DNA of 64,000 nucleotides from assembly GCA_029261875.1 (NCBI GenBank), contig JAJDAL010000033.1:62001-126000 (forward strand). The letters run 5' to 3'. The position numbers and the translations under genes are program-made. The notes beneath the pieces were generated by a model. It saw nothing but the letters and a program-made list of their open reading frames with translations. It made no database searches and was not told the DNA's origin. Source of the DNA: Deltaproteobacteria bacterium. Its GTDB lineage: Bacteria > Myxococcota_A > UBA9160 > JAJDAL01. Positions 10,101-18,400 of the stretch are shown in pieces (the first letter of the stretch is position 1; each line of letters begins with the position of its first letter).

Positions 10101-11317
10101 AGTTTTTCGCCGGGGACTTTTTCTCGGCATTGGGCCTCGAGGCCGTTCCCAAGTCCGTCCTTCCCCAGTCCGCGGACGTGTGGCTCTACGACACCGCGAG
10201 CGGGCGATGGCGCTTCCGATCCGGCGACGGCCCCGGTTTCGACGAACTGCCCTCCACGCTGGGCCCGGGACAGGCGCTCTTCGCGCGCAGCCCGACCTCC
10301 GCGAGTTCGCTGCCTCCGGAATCCGCCCGCATCCGGTTCCAACACGGCGACCATCTGCGGTCGACGAGCGTCGTCACCGACGGCGCCGGCCGCGTGGTGG
10401 AGGAGACGGCGTACCTTCCATTTGGCGAACCCCGGCACCGGGCGCGCGGCGATGATTTCGATCTCGTTCGCCCCCCGCACCTGTTTGGCGCCATGGAACG
10501 CGATGCGGAGAGCGGACTCCACGCGTTCGGCGCGCGCAACTATGACGCTGCATTGGCTCGATTCCTTTCCGTCGATCCCGAGATCTCCCAGGTGGGCGCC
10601 ACCACGGAACCGCGGCGTCTCAACCCCTACGCGTACGCGCTCAACAACCCACTGCGCTTGTCCGACACGTCCGGCCGCAACCCCGTCGAGGAAATTTTCG
10701 GCACGCGGAAGCTCCGGGAGCGAATCCAGCGTCAGGCGGTCGAAACCGCTCGCGTGATCGTGAAGTCGCCCGAGGTGCAGCGCCTGGGCCGCCGCATGAA
10801 GCTTCTCAACAACGAGAGCAATGCCGATCAGCGCTATCGTCAGGCCAAACGCGAACTCGCGGAGCTCAAGGCGCGCCAGGCGCGGGAGCTGGCCGCCAGC
10901 CAGGATCGACTGAAGGAAGCCGAGATCGACCGGAACCAGGCCATCGACAAGCGCGTCGAGATCGTCGGCGGCCGGGATCCCCGCCTTCCGCCCCCTCCCC
11001 CGAGCGTTTTCCAACAGGCCATTTCGCGAGGCCTACTCAAGCAAACCTTCATCGCCGGAGCGGTGGGCGCGCGCGACGCCATCCAAGTAGCCAAGAAGGT
11101 CACCGACGCGGCAACGCGCAGCCTCGGATTCTCCCTCTTCCGGGACAAGGAACCCGGCGCCAAATTCACCATCGATGAGCAGGGAAACAAGGTCTTCCTA
11201 CTCGATGAAATCGTGATCGAAACGAAGGTCCCTTCGGCAAAGGGTTCGGGCCAGGCGAGCGATCTCGGGAGTAGCGGAAACGTAAAATCGGGGCCTGACT
11301 TTTCGAAGGCCCGTTGA
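4172..11317 (+). CDS. Giant exported SpvB/RHS-repeat protein 1 (TcB/C-like)
   Basis: About 2381 aa. The GTG at 4172 is preferred to the in-frame GTG at 4145: it follows GAGG and gives a clean signal peptide (basic MRQFGRKWGR, then a hydrophobic stretch ending near ALANPAEGA). Domains in order: SpvB/TcB N-terminal domain from about residue 37 (ISLPSGPGSIEGLGESF); FG-GAP/VCBS-type propeller loops of D-x-D/N-x-D form at about 390-720; TcB middle-domain-like segment near 740; three Cys-rich inserts of C..D.DC form; YD/RHS repeats at about 1150-1900; a 150-residue GWN-type insertion at about 1905-2055; RHS core (HGDHLRSTSVVTDG through YAYALNNPLRLSDTSG) ending near 2170; then a 210-residue Lys/Arg-rich helical tail. 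RHS/TcB shells encapsulate and release their C-terminus in known systems. Whether the tail is a toxin is not shown, and no immunity gene follows. Confidence 0.9.
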   Translation: MRQFGRKWGRVWLCTLLGSGIGALANPAEGADKNGISAQTISLPSGPGSIEGLGESFEPQLNTGTATFAVPFVLQPGRSGITPRLGLGYNGGGGNGIAGVGWSLDGLDSIQRQTDKGIPLYNETADHPGTDTFVSAGGEELVLLDDGTFRAENESEFRRYRFDSALNTWIAEAPDGTETTYGAVASARVESVDRTARWLATRVEDSNGNRVEFEYTTFADSPNQVYLSRIVYGGHATQSPLGRHIVRLGYEGSTRPDPISDFRFGFEVGTGRRLIRVDMCTSGGSFTPITGCDDVGEVGAARIRTYRLGYDEVGACESDVCIRGLLGNACNADTDCTSGVTRLQRVTQTGEDDLTALRPLSLSYTELSIFDNLQWTAVANFPQNVVSGPDGALVDLNSDALPDVVESPPGLPGTLRRYLNQGPAANGLVSFALPEAFAGPVQRLSTPGTQIADLDGDGDADFLSRPAPDSAEFDLRRGSDAGFFGNVPATFGIQGLDGFSAQGFDDPRVQFTDLDFDKRIDIVRSDTDGSGNPTGLRVRINRREGSQEFLDQPVTCGALPGVDFANGKTFFADLNGDRLLDVVRVSTSQNGVDEIRYFPACGRGAYGRGASCAAQGESILVGGAPVQGLSGADFQNFRGFHWQDLTNDGLADLLWTGPLSMTAWINTGGERLRRVELGAYVAGVDFDRCDPGTGCNPVDFDRILFADVNGNGTTDVLHVDRETLTTRYLDVVGPLGVPPNLLKTIDNGLGQVVTIGYESSTADYLDALATAKPWRTRAPFPVTVVSSRTVRFGLDLDAVPGEDEYRTEFRYRDPFYDAVEKEFRGFAEVEVLIRGEANHPTLVRRHHFHTGAPDGVDNDGDGEIDERTLLGGAEAEPLKGVLLELRQESCSNGPDGDCGETGEAFVHDLNRFEIQTLYGATGRRCSENSAVGCCSDDDCAAAGGTCEADGSAESALFDQESCVAGKSVEQAIQTGTRTAFIERGIAPRIDTFVESDYDGYGHVVEQRGWGVVDMPDLPGFGCILATGLCSLNSNALCGSDSDCAPFGFGTCEKRSVADNVICAGDAFAFTNPALPDDERFETSEFIIDEASWMLSCQSGSRVEDEANNVETHARTFFDELPLGECSRGNPTRQEVEFVEEARFVPVARQTFDAFGNAVETQDANGNRLSFAFDPAFHTFSQQETIHLDGYDLVTTAQHHEGFGTVTAATTFATSGLGPAFAFEYDALGRLVASIAPGDSSAFPTRRFEYQLNPADDGVSAVVTRERETAGGGTIDSFSYVDALGRPLGTKEEGDDGQWIFVAPKGYHRTGSESRTWHAYATGAPDYEAPDPSLPFRNIGYDALGRITRTTVPDGNFAETRYVPLGLDGFDENDTAGVTPGAFRSLRQDGLNRLTELTERGNGNSDVTAYTYDARGNLTSIRDAMGNLTTARFDSLGRLLERVGPDRGSNRFVYDDVGNAIESTDALGRKRAFAYDAANRLATENDLDTTGDPSTDPVDVEYRYDFPPAAPIALDDGTQVTPTFTAGLLVSVIDRSGEQHTSFDARRRPIAEIKRVRHPVLETEITYPAFIDYDAFNRMTEFAYPDGDRLVFEYGERGRVDRIAGAGPVGRPVIANVDYTPSAQLDRLEYGNGVASLYAYDERLRLDALRTMGAGQSVGTDVLHYDYVFDPYSNITEIDDLRPHIAATDPRRNSRRFEYDELHRITRYRLVDAVAPANTQGEVTYSYDAIDNLLTRASDVPGDPAASGGALWTYEYGGTGGRSNRLPRAANDPPGPHALTAVSGGVAPRTFEYDDNGNLVAFDGKTATWDFQDRLIALEDDDFRAAYQYDYSGRRISKRVDWKTAGTGHNAGDVEVTLYPRREFELRNPSQPTKYVFLNGERVAEVTGTFDATAERTQSVALDQGWNLFGTAVEGDADDAARLTGSGLLSFVYDRTTQGYLPLDPANGLPAGSILGIFAPAATARAIKGAYAAPTTLQFFAGDFFSALGLEAVPKSVLPQSADVWLYDTASGRWRFRSGDGPGFDELPSTLGPGQALFARSPTSASSLPPESARIRFQHGDHLRSTSVVTDGAGRVVEETAYLPFGEPRHRARGDDFDLVRPPHLFGAMERDAESGLHAFGARNYDAALARFLSVDPEISQVGATTEPRRLNPYAYALNNPLRLSDTSGRNPVEEIFGTRKLRERIQRQAVETARVIVKSPEVQRLGRRMKLLNNESNADQRYRQAKRELAELKARQARELAASQDRLKEAEIDRNQAIDKRVEIVGGRDPRLPPPPPSVFQQAISRGLLKQTFIAGAVGARDAIQVAKKVTDAATRSLGFSLFRDKEPGAKFTIDEQGNKVFLLDEIVIETKVPSAKGSGQASDLGSSGNVKSGPDFSKAR

Positions 11318-11351
11318 CCCGCGTGGCCCATCTCGCAAGAACGGAGTGAGT

Positions 11352-11945
11352 GTGTCGGTTCGAACATCCAGATCCTTTGGGGCGATTGCGGCAATCGCCC
11401 TCATCACGCTGATGGGGAGTTGCGGGGACGGCACCATCGATCGGGGCGCCGTCGTCGCCCGCATCGGAGAGGTGCCGATCGAGTCTCCCGAATTCCTGGC
11501 ATTCCTCGACCGCGCGCGACACACGGGATACCGCCCGGCCACGGACGAGGAAGCCCAACGACTCCTGGTCGCGTACCTGGGCGAGCGCGCCCTCGCCCTG
11601 GAGGCAGAGCGGATCGGTGCGCCCGTGGAAGCGGATGGCCTCGAATTGGCCTTCGCCGCGTTGGTGCGGCGCTGGGGGGCGCCGATCCGCGTGGACGAAG
11701 CCGAGGTCGAGGCCTATCGCGAACAGATCCATCGAACACTGGGCAGCGCGCCCCGCGCGTGGTCGGCAGCGGAAACCGAGCAGGCGCGCCGGCTTCTCGA
11801 ACGACGGCGCGAGGCCGTGCAACGCGATGCGGTCCTCGAACGTCTGCTCGAGGAGCACGCGGTGCATGTCGACCGGGTCGCCCTGCAGAAACTGGTGCGC
11901 AGCGGCGCGCCCTTCGACCCGCGGCCTCCGGAGCCTGCGTCATGA
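11352..11945 (+). CDS. SurA/PpiC N-domain-like chaperone lipoprotein (no PPIase domain seen)
   Basis: A 197-aa protein. The GTG at 11352 is preferred to GTG 11346 because GGAG lies about 5 bp before it. The N-terminus is a lipoprotein signal (hydrophobic run then LMGSC). The body resembles the SurA/PpiC chaperone half: VVARIGEVPIESPEFLAFLD near the mature N-terminus, a long helical middle, and a C-terminal helix that closes the domain. The parvulin catalytic domain is absent, so it is probably a holdase rather than an isomerase. It sits 34 bp after RHS giant 1 and overlaps the next, related gene by ATGA, suggesting the pair folds or escorts the giant exported proteins of the cluster. Confidence 0.65.
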   Translation: MSVRTSRSFGAIAAIALITLMGSCGDGTIDRGAVVARIGEVPIESPEFLAFLDRARHTGYRPATDEEAQRLLVAYLGERALALEAERIGAPVEADGLELAFAALVRRWGAPIRVDEAEVEAYREQIHRTLGSAPRAWSAAETEQARRLLERRREAVQRDAVLERLLEEHAVHVDRVALQKLVRSGAPFDPRPPEPAS

Positions 11946-12868
11946 GGGTTCGTGTGCGCTGGCTCGGTGCCGCCTTCGTCGCGTTGGTCGCCGTAGGGTT
12001 TGCGTGGGATTACACGCTGCGCTCTACCGAGCCGTGGAATGGCGTCGTCCTGGAACTGAACGGACGGGGCTACACGCGCGCCGAGTTCGAGGCGTATCTG
12101 GGTCACAGCGCCGAGTTCCCCAACTTCGGCGCGGCGGAATCGGCGTTGCAGCGATTCGCCAACCAGCTCATGCTCGAAAGCGTGGCCGACACCCAAGGAA
12201 TTCCCGTCCTGCAGGCGTTGAATTGGCTCGTAGAGGAAGCCGGCGGCTCCGACCTCGTGCGCGAGAGCGACATCGAGCGTTACTACCGCGAGCACCGGGA
12301 CGAGTTCCGACATCCCCGACGGGTGACGCTCTCCTACGCCGCCGTAACCCGAGGCGCCGACCTCGAACACGCGCGGCGTGCCATCGGCTCGGTTCGCGTC
12401 CGGGCACAGCTTCATCCCGGTCCGAGTGAGATCGGTAGGTGGATTCCCCGCGACATGCATGGCGCCGTTGCGGCCGTGAGCGAGCCCGTCGACTGCGTGG
12501 AAAGCTCCGCTGGGCAAGCGCATTCGCTTCCCGCCGAGGTGGTGCGCGTTGGGTGCCAACTGCGTCACGGTGAACTCAGCAGCCCCATCGAGACGCCCGG
12601 GGGGTTCTATATCGTGAAGCTTCGTACGGTCGATCCTGCGGTTTCCCACGGGCCCGCGCGAGTTCGCAGCGGAATCCGAGATCGCCTCGGCAATCAAGCC
12701 CGCGATCGCGCGAGCGCAGAAGCGTTTGCGCGGTTGCAGGATCGCTTCCGGATCGAGATTCCCCCGCGCGTTTGGACGGAACTCGCCGCACCCGAAACCA
12801 CCATCCCAACGCGGGTGGCCCGCTCCGTTCCCCCGCGGCCCCCGGGACTCGAAGTGGAGGCACGATGA
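11942..12868 (+). CDS. PpiC/SurA-type peptidyl-prolyl isomerase, membrane-anchored
   Basis: A 308-aa protein starting at the ATG inside the ATGA overlap with the preceding gene; the frame is open upstream but that part is antisense-like and lacks a signal. Residues 7-24 are a single hydrophobic anchor or signal. A SurA-N-like helical domain (LELNGRGYTRAEFEAYLG) follows. Next is a linker ESDIERYYREHRDEFRHPRR typical of the entry to parvulin domains, and then a parvulin-like domain (RRVTLSYAAV to SPIETPGGFYIVKL). The EFxxPxxVxLS and S/PxxTPxGFxIVKL elements are conserved in the family. It probably acts in the periplasm on the exported cluster proteins. Its stop overlaps the next start by ATGA. 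Confidence 0.75.
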   Translation: MRVRVRWLGAAFVALVAVGFAWDYTLRSTEPWNGVVLELNGRGYTRAEFEAYLGHSAEFPNFGAAESALQRFANQLMLESVADTQGIPVLQALNWLVEEAGGSDLVRESDIERYYREHRDEFRHPRRVTLSYAAVTRGADLEHARRAIGSVRVRAQLHPGPSEIGRWIPRDMHGAVAAVSEPVDCVESSAGQAHSLPAEVVRVGCQLRHGELSSPIETPGGFYIVKLRTVDPAVSHGPARVRSGIRDRLGNQARDRASAEAFARLQDRFRIEIPPRVWTELAAPETTIPTRVARSVPPRPPGLEVEAR

Positions 12869-15456
12869 AGAGGCTCCGACAGCTGGCTTTGCTCCTGGCC
12901 GCGCTGATCTCGGCAGGAACGACGAGCCCTGCATCCGCCGAGGTGCAGCGCCTCGAGTTTCTAGCGCCGGGCTGGCATTTCGTTTCCCTGGGTGTGCGTC
13001 CGCTCGACCCGGATCCTTTGAGCGTGTTTCCCGTGGGTGCGGGTTTCGCGTACGACCACCTTTGGAGCTTCGATCCCGACGGGGGTTGGCGACACTTCTC
13101 TCCGCTCCCGGAAATCCCGTCCCTGTTGAACGACCTCAAGTCCGTGGAACCCCTGGCGGGGTATTGGATCCATGTGACCCGCGTCCCAAACGGGGGGGCC
13201 GAGCTGGCCGTCGAAGGTCCCCGCGCCATCACCCTGCGCATCGAGGCGCCACAGACTCCGGTGGAGAGCTGGCATCCCGTGGGCCCCCTGCTCGCCGCAG
13301 GACGCGCGGGCGACAACGTCGAGACCGTCTTTGCGGCGCTGGGCGAAGCGCTCGAAGACTCGATCCTCGAAGTGTGGCGCCACGATTCGAGCGCGGACCG
13401 TCTCGAGCAGATCACGGACTTCGATGCAAGCTGTGCGGGAGATCCGGATTCCTGCCTCAACCAGGGACGCGCGTATTGGCTGCGCACGGACGGCAACATC
13501 ATCCTCGGGCCGCGACTCGAAGCGGTCCGCCGCCAGATCGTTCTCACCGGAGACAATCCCATCGATCTCATTCAGGTCCGGTACGAAGGCGCGGGCGCCG
13601 TGGCGGCGCGTTTGAGGGCACGGGATTCCAGCGCAGGCGTCATCTTCTTCGCCGCCAGCGAGGCCCTCGTCGACGGTGTCGGTTACCCCGAGGTAGATAC
13701 AGCCGGAGACCCGGCGGGCCCCGACACCGAGGCCGATTTCGACGGCGACCAAAGCGACGAACCCTGTCCCGACTTGTGCACCGGTCTCACGGGCTGCGTG
13801 AATCTGTGTTTCGCCAACGGCGGCCAGACCCATTCCCTGTTCGCGGGAATCGATCTCGAGACGCTCAGCTCCTTGCAAACGTTTTCCAGTACGGATCCCG
13901 GACGCGAGCACACGAAGCTTCTGCTCGAAGTGATCGCCGCTTCCGACGACGCCCTGCTTCCCGCCGGTGCCGTCCCCCTTCCCCAGCAGGAACCCGGCGC
14001 CGCCGACGAGATCGCCCTGGCGGTGAAGCCCGCCGTGCTCCGCGGTGTCTATGCCGGCGTGTTCATCTACGAGGAACCCGATTCGGCCGAGATCCCATTC
14101 ACGCTCTGGCTCGACGACTGTGTGCGAGACCCCAATAGCGGCGAGGAGAATTGCTCGGGTAACCGCGCGGTAGGCCTATTGAACCCGACGCTCTTGGGGT
14201 CGGCGACGAACGGCATCGACGACGACGACGACGGCGACATCGACGAGCCCGACGAAGCCGACAAACCGATTCCCACGCGCGAGAGTGCGGGATTCGCACC
14301 CGAGACGGCCTTGAGGGGGGAAACTTCCGCCAACAAACAACGACTTCGCCTGATGGGAGGCAACGCGACCCCACCGGAGCTGGACTTCGCCCGGGGGCGT
14401 TGCTTGTCGACGAACGTCTGTTTTGGATCTGGAAACGCCTGCGGGAGCGACGCCGATTGTCCTCCCATCGACGGCGGCATCGCATCGGCGTTCGTTTCCG
14501 CCACGCGCGAGATCAGCCTCGATGGCCGGCGGGTCGCCCCGGCGGAGTTCGAAGGCTTCTTCACGGATCGCTATTCGGGCACGAGCCTGGGTGACTCGGG
14601 AGAAACCGCCGCATCCGGGCGCTTCATTCTGACCCGGGTGGGACAGTCCGAGTGCGTGTCACCGAGTGACACGCCCGGCGTTCGACCGCGGGTCGTGGGC
14701 CAGGGATGCTTCCAGGATTCGGATTGCCCGGGCCGCTGCACGGGGCATCCGGCCTTGGACGGATTCGCGTGTTTCGCCGACTCCGACTGTGTGGGGAACT
14801 TCTCCGGCAGCCCGATCAGCGGATTCTGTGATCCCTTTCTGTGTGTTTTCTCCGAACCCGCCGCGCTGTGCAGCGCGGGAACCGGTGGCGGTTTCGCGGG
14901 CAAGGCGTGTCAGAGCAACGCAAACTGTCCCGGTGGCAGCTGCGACAAGAGCGACAGTCGCAAGGCGTTGGATCACGTCGATACCGCGCTGGTGATCTCC
15001 GATCTCGACCGCAACGCCTTCGCGATCCTCAGCGGGCCCACGGAGCTGCGCGGACTCATCACACCGGCAACCGGGGGATCCCTCGATTTCGCGAACATCG
15101 ACTGCGGCACATACGAGATCCGCATCCTCGCCCCGGGCTGCGTGGAAGCGGTCGTCGAAGACTTCCAACCCTGCACGGACCTGCCCCCCGTGGTGAGCCT
15201 CGACTGTCCGGGATCTCCCGATACACCGCTTTCGATTCCTCCAGGCAGCACCGCGGATTCCCTTCTCTTGTTGGCGGGCGCCTCGCTGCTCGACGGGGAG
15301 ACCGCGACGGGCGGCGACGAAGAGGAACTGGAACTGCATGCCACCGCGGGCGAAGCCGTGGGGGCCGGAGAGGACCCGGTCTTCGATTGGACGAATTTGC
15401 TGACCTGGCCCGGTGCAATCGCAGAGATTCGCGCGGGCCTGCTGGAGATATTCTGA
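12865..15456 (+). CDS. Large secreted Cys-rich protein with two GWN-type domains, function unknown
   Basis: 863 aa; the start is the ATG overlapping the preceding stop and gives a clear signal peptide ending near SPASA. Two related units occupy about residues 34-105 (APGWHFVSLGVRP ... YWIHV) and 135-210 (SWHPVGPLL ... AYWLRTDG). Each has an opening W-N/H-x-V motif, a W-R/W-x-H strand and a closing Y-W-I/L segment. The same unit occurs as an insertion inside both RHS giants. Then come acidic calcium-type loops, a poly-Asp stretch near residue 450, three Cys-rich C..D.DC modules (about residues 515-700) and a C-terminal Ig-like region. No enzyme motif seen. Shared domains and gene order suggest it assembles with the RHS giants. 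Confidence 0.75.
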   Translation: MKRLRQLALLLAALISAGTTSPASAEVQRLEFLAPGWHFVSLGVRPLDPDPLSVFPVGAGFAYDHLWSFDPDGGWRHFSPLPEIPSLLNDLKSVEPLAGYWIHVTRVPNGGAELAVEGPRAITLRIEAPQTPVESWHPVGPLLAAGRAGDNVETVFAALGEALEDSILEVWRHDSSADRLEQITDFDASCAGDPDSCLNQGRAYWLRTDGNIILGPRLEAVRRQIVLTGDNPIDLIQVRYEGAGAVAARLRARDSSAGVIFFAASEALVDGVGYPEVDTAGDPAGPDTEADFDGDQSDEPCPDLCTGLTGCVNLCFANGGQTHSLFAGIDLETLSSLQTFSSTDPGREHTKLLLEVIAASDDALLPAGAVPLPQQEPGAADEIALAVKPAVLRGVYAGVFIYEEPDSAEIPFTLWLDDCVRDPNSGEENCSGNRAVGLLNPTLLGSATNGIDDDDDGDIDEPDEADKPIPTRESAGFAPETALRGETSANKQRLRLMGGNATPPELDFARGRCLSTNVCFGSGNACGSDADCPPIDGGIASAFVSATREISLDGRRVAPAEFEGFFTDRYSGTSLGDSGETAASGRFILTRVGQSECVSPSDTPGVRPRVVGQGCFQDSDCPGRCTGHPALDGFACFADSDCVGNFSGSPISGFCDPFLCVFSEPAALCSAGTGGGFAGKACQSNANCPGGSCDKSDSRKALDHVDTALVISDLDRNAFAILSGPTELRGLITPATGGSLDFANIDCGTYEIRILAPGCVEAVVEDFQPCTDLPPVVSLDCPGSPDTPLSIPPGSTADSLLLLAGASLLDGETATGGDEEELELHATAGEAVGAGEDPVFDWTNLLTWPGAIAEIRAGLLEIF

Positions 15457-15457
15457 G

Positions 15458-18400
15458 ATGGTGTGCCGAAGAAACGCGCCGTTCTGGGTCTACTGGCTGC
15501 TATTGGGAAGCTTCCTTCTGCTTCCCGGTACCCCATCGGCTCAGGTCGTCGAATGCAAGGCGAGTTTTACTTGCGTGGCGCCGGTGAATCTCGACCAGGC
15601 GATTCAGTGCATGTGCCAGGCCACGCGCTTCCTCGAAGAGGCGCGCAGCGAGATCGGCGATCCCGGCTTCACGGGCTTCGACGACGTGCTGCCTTCGGAC
15701 TACGAGATCACCGGAAAGTATTCCGAGTCTTTGCTCGACAGCGTGCTCGAGTTCGCGCTGTCAGCTCCCCGCACCCTCGCCAAAGACGAGCTTCTGTACG
15801 AAGCCAGCTTCCGCAAGGCCAGCGCCCACGGCATGTTCGGCGACGACAGCCTGCTGCGCGGCCTCGATCCGCGCTCGGGCGGTGGCGGCGTGTCGGCAGA
15901 ACAGGTGATCGGGACCTCGCGCAAGCGACTCGATAGCCGCGCTTGCCACGATTCCACTGGAATACCCGTGCCGACTGGCAACGCTTGTGCGACGGACGGC
16001 GACTGCGCAAGCGGTGAGCTGTGCCTGGCGGAGCGCTTCGGAGCCGAAGGCCCCTTTGGTGCCGTTCAGGAATACCGGCGTGCCGAGCAGGCATTGATGG
16101 ACGCCATCCGCGTGCTCGGTGTCGAGCGTTTCCGCCAGCTGGACGACGACAAACCCCGCTGCTTGGGAATCGGCTGCGCCGCGCGTCTACTGGTGCGACT
16201 GGGGAGCCAGAAGGCCCGCGCCCAGGCGGAGTTCGGGGATCTCATGTGGCGGCGCGCCATCGCGTCCGCGGGGATTCTCACGGATGCCCTGGAGTGCAGC
16301 GCGGGTAAGGTCAACGAGGTCTGCACCGTCCACCGGGAATGCAACGACGGAAACACCATGGGACGTTGCGGCAGCGGAGAGCCCGCCGAAGAGTCGGCGG
16401 TGCTGTTGCGCGAGGTCGTGCAGGAAGGTCTGGCGGAGGCGGCCGCCGCGGAGACCCTATACGCGGCCCTCGTTCCACCGGATGCCTTCGAGGAGAGTTC
16501 CGATTTCGCCCAGCGGATCAACTCCCTGGCGCGCCTGCGTCAGATCGAAACGCGCTCCATCAATGGCACGACTCCCTTCGGAATTCCTGCAGACTACATA
16601 CCGCTCCTGAGCAGCGTGCAGGAGAGCCACCTCGACTGCCTTCAGAATTGCGGAACCACCTGCGATAAGGCGTCCAATACCCAATGTCTCCACGCCCTCG
16701 CGGAAGGACCGAGCTTCCTCAATCTCCTCGAGCAGGCTCGGGCCGCGCAGAACGACGCCATCGCCAATGCGCAGGAATTCGCAAACGCAACCAAGGACCG
16801 GGCAGTCTTCGAGAACCAGATGGCGACGGACTTCGTACGGGTGATCGAACGCTTGCTGGGTGCCTCCTGCCAGGACCTGGGCGAGACCTGCACCTGCTCC
16901 GAGGACGAGGCCGCAGCCGGGCTGTGCATCACGTTCCAGGGCGAAACCTGGATCACGTCGGGCCTCATCTGCGACGACCCCGACGACCCGCTCCTGGCCT
17001 GCGAGGTCGACGGCATCGACGGCGAGTTCGAGCGACAGATCCTGGCGATTCGCGGGGCCGAGGTATCCCTCGACAACGTCCGCGAACGCCTCGACCGCAA
17101 CGAGGAAACCTACGAACAGGTGATCCAGAAGTTCGCGGCCCTCGCGGGCATTCGCGAGGAGGAATGCACGGACACCGAAGTCGCCATCGACGAGGCGGGC
17201 AGCCGGACCAGCAGCGCGATCGACCGCCGGGAGCGACGATCGGGCCTCTCCGAAGCGGAGAAACTGACGGGAATCGTCGGCGGCGGATTTTCGGGTGCGC
17301 AGCTCGGCGCCAAAGCGGGCCCGATCGGCGCGGCCGCAGGCTTCCTCGGTGGAGCGGGTCTCGCGATCGACGGCATGCAGGCGGACGCCCGCCGCAAGAA
17401 AGCCCGCGCGGACTTCGAGAAAGCCACGAGCCGGATTCAGAACGAGAAGGAACTCGAACTGACCCGCATTCGCTGCCGCGCCAACGCCGCGGTGCTCGAA
17501 GTCGACGAGGCCGATGCGCTGTTCCAGGTGGAGACCGAGCGCCAGCGCCTACTCCAGCAATTCGAAGAACAGCAGACCGTCATCCTCGATTCCCTGGTGG
17601 CGGCGCAGCAGCTGGCCGGCGAGCTGCGCTCCGCCGCGGAGCGGCTCACGGAGGCCAAGGAACAACGCGCCATCTTCGATGACCTCGAATTTCGCAATCC
17701 GGCCAACTTCCGCGCCGTTGCACTCGCCAAACAGCTCCAGGGCGCAGACAAGTTCCGCACCGCCCAGATCCTGACCTGGATGATCCTGCGTTCGGTCGCG
17801 TACGATCTCGCCCAGCCGGACTTCGCGCTTCCGCAGACGTTCCTCGCAGGGGACGTACTCTCGATACCCAACTGCCGAACCTCGCGTTGCACCGAGGGCG
17901 CGCAAGCCGTCTGCGCGACCAGCAGCGAGTGCACGGCGAGCCCCACGGATTCCTGCCAGCTGGCCGCGGACGAAACCGGCGTCGCCGACAGCAACGGCGC
18001 GTGTTCCATGCAGGCGGTCTTCGCCGCTCGCACCGTGGACGATCTCGAATCCCTGATCGGCGGGGCGTTGCTCCAGATCGTGGCCGCAAGCCGCACCCTG
18101 GCCTGCCAGGGCGAATGCCAGAAACGCATCAGCCTGCGCAACATCTTCACCGATGCCAATCTGCTGCCTACGGAGCAACCGACCCTGGGCGACGTCTTGC
18201 TGGAACGACGCCCCGTGGCTGGAACGATCGCGGTGATCGATTTCGGAATCTCACCCAAGCGCGGTTTTCGGATCTGCCCGCAACTTCCCGACGGGTCGAT
18301 CGTCTGCCAACCGGACGGTGTCGCGAACCTGGCCGCCGCGGATGTCGACGGATTCGGAGACCTGTCCGCCAACATCTGGAACGCGCGCATGATCAACGTC

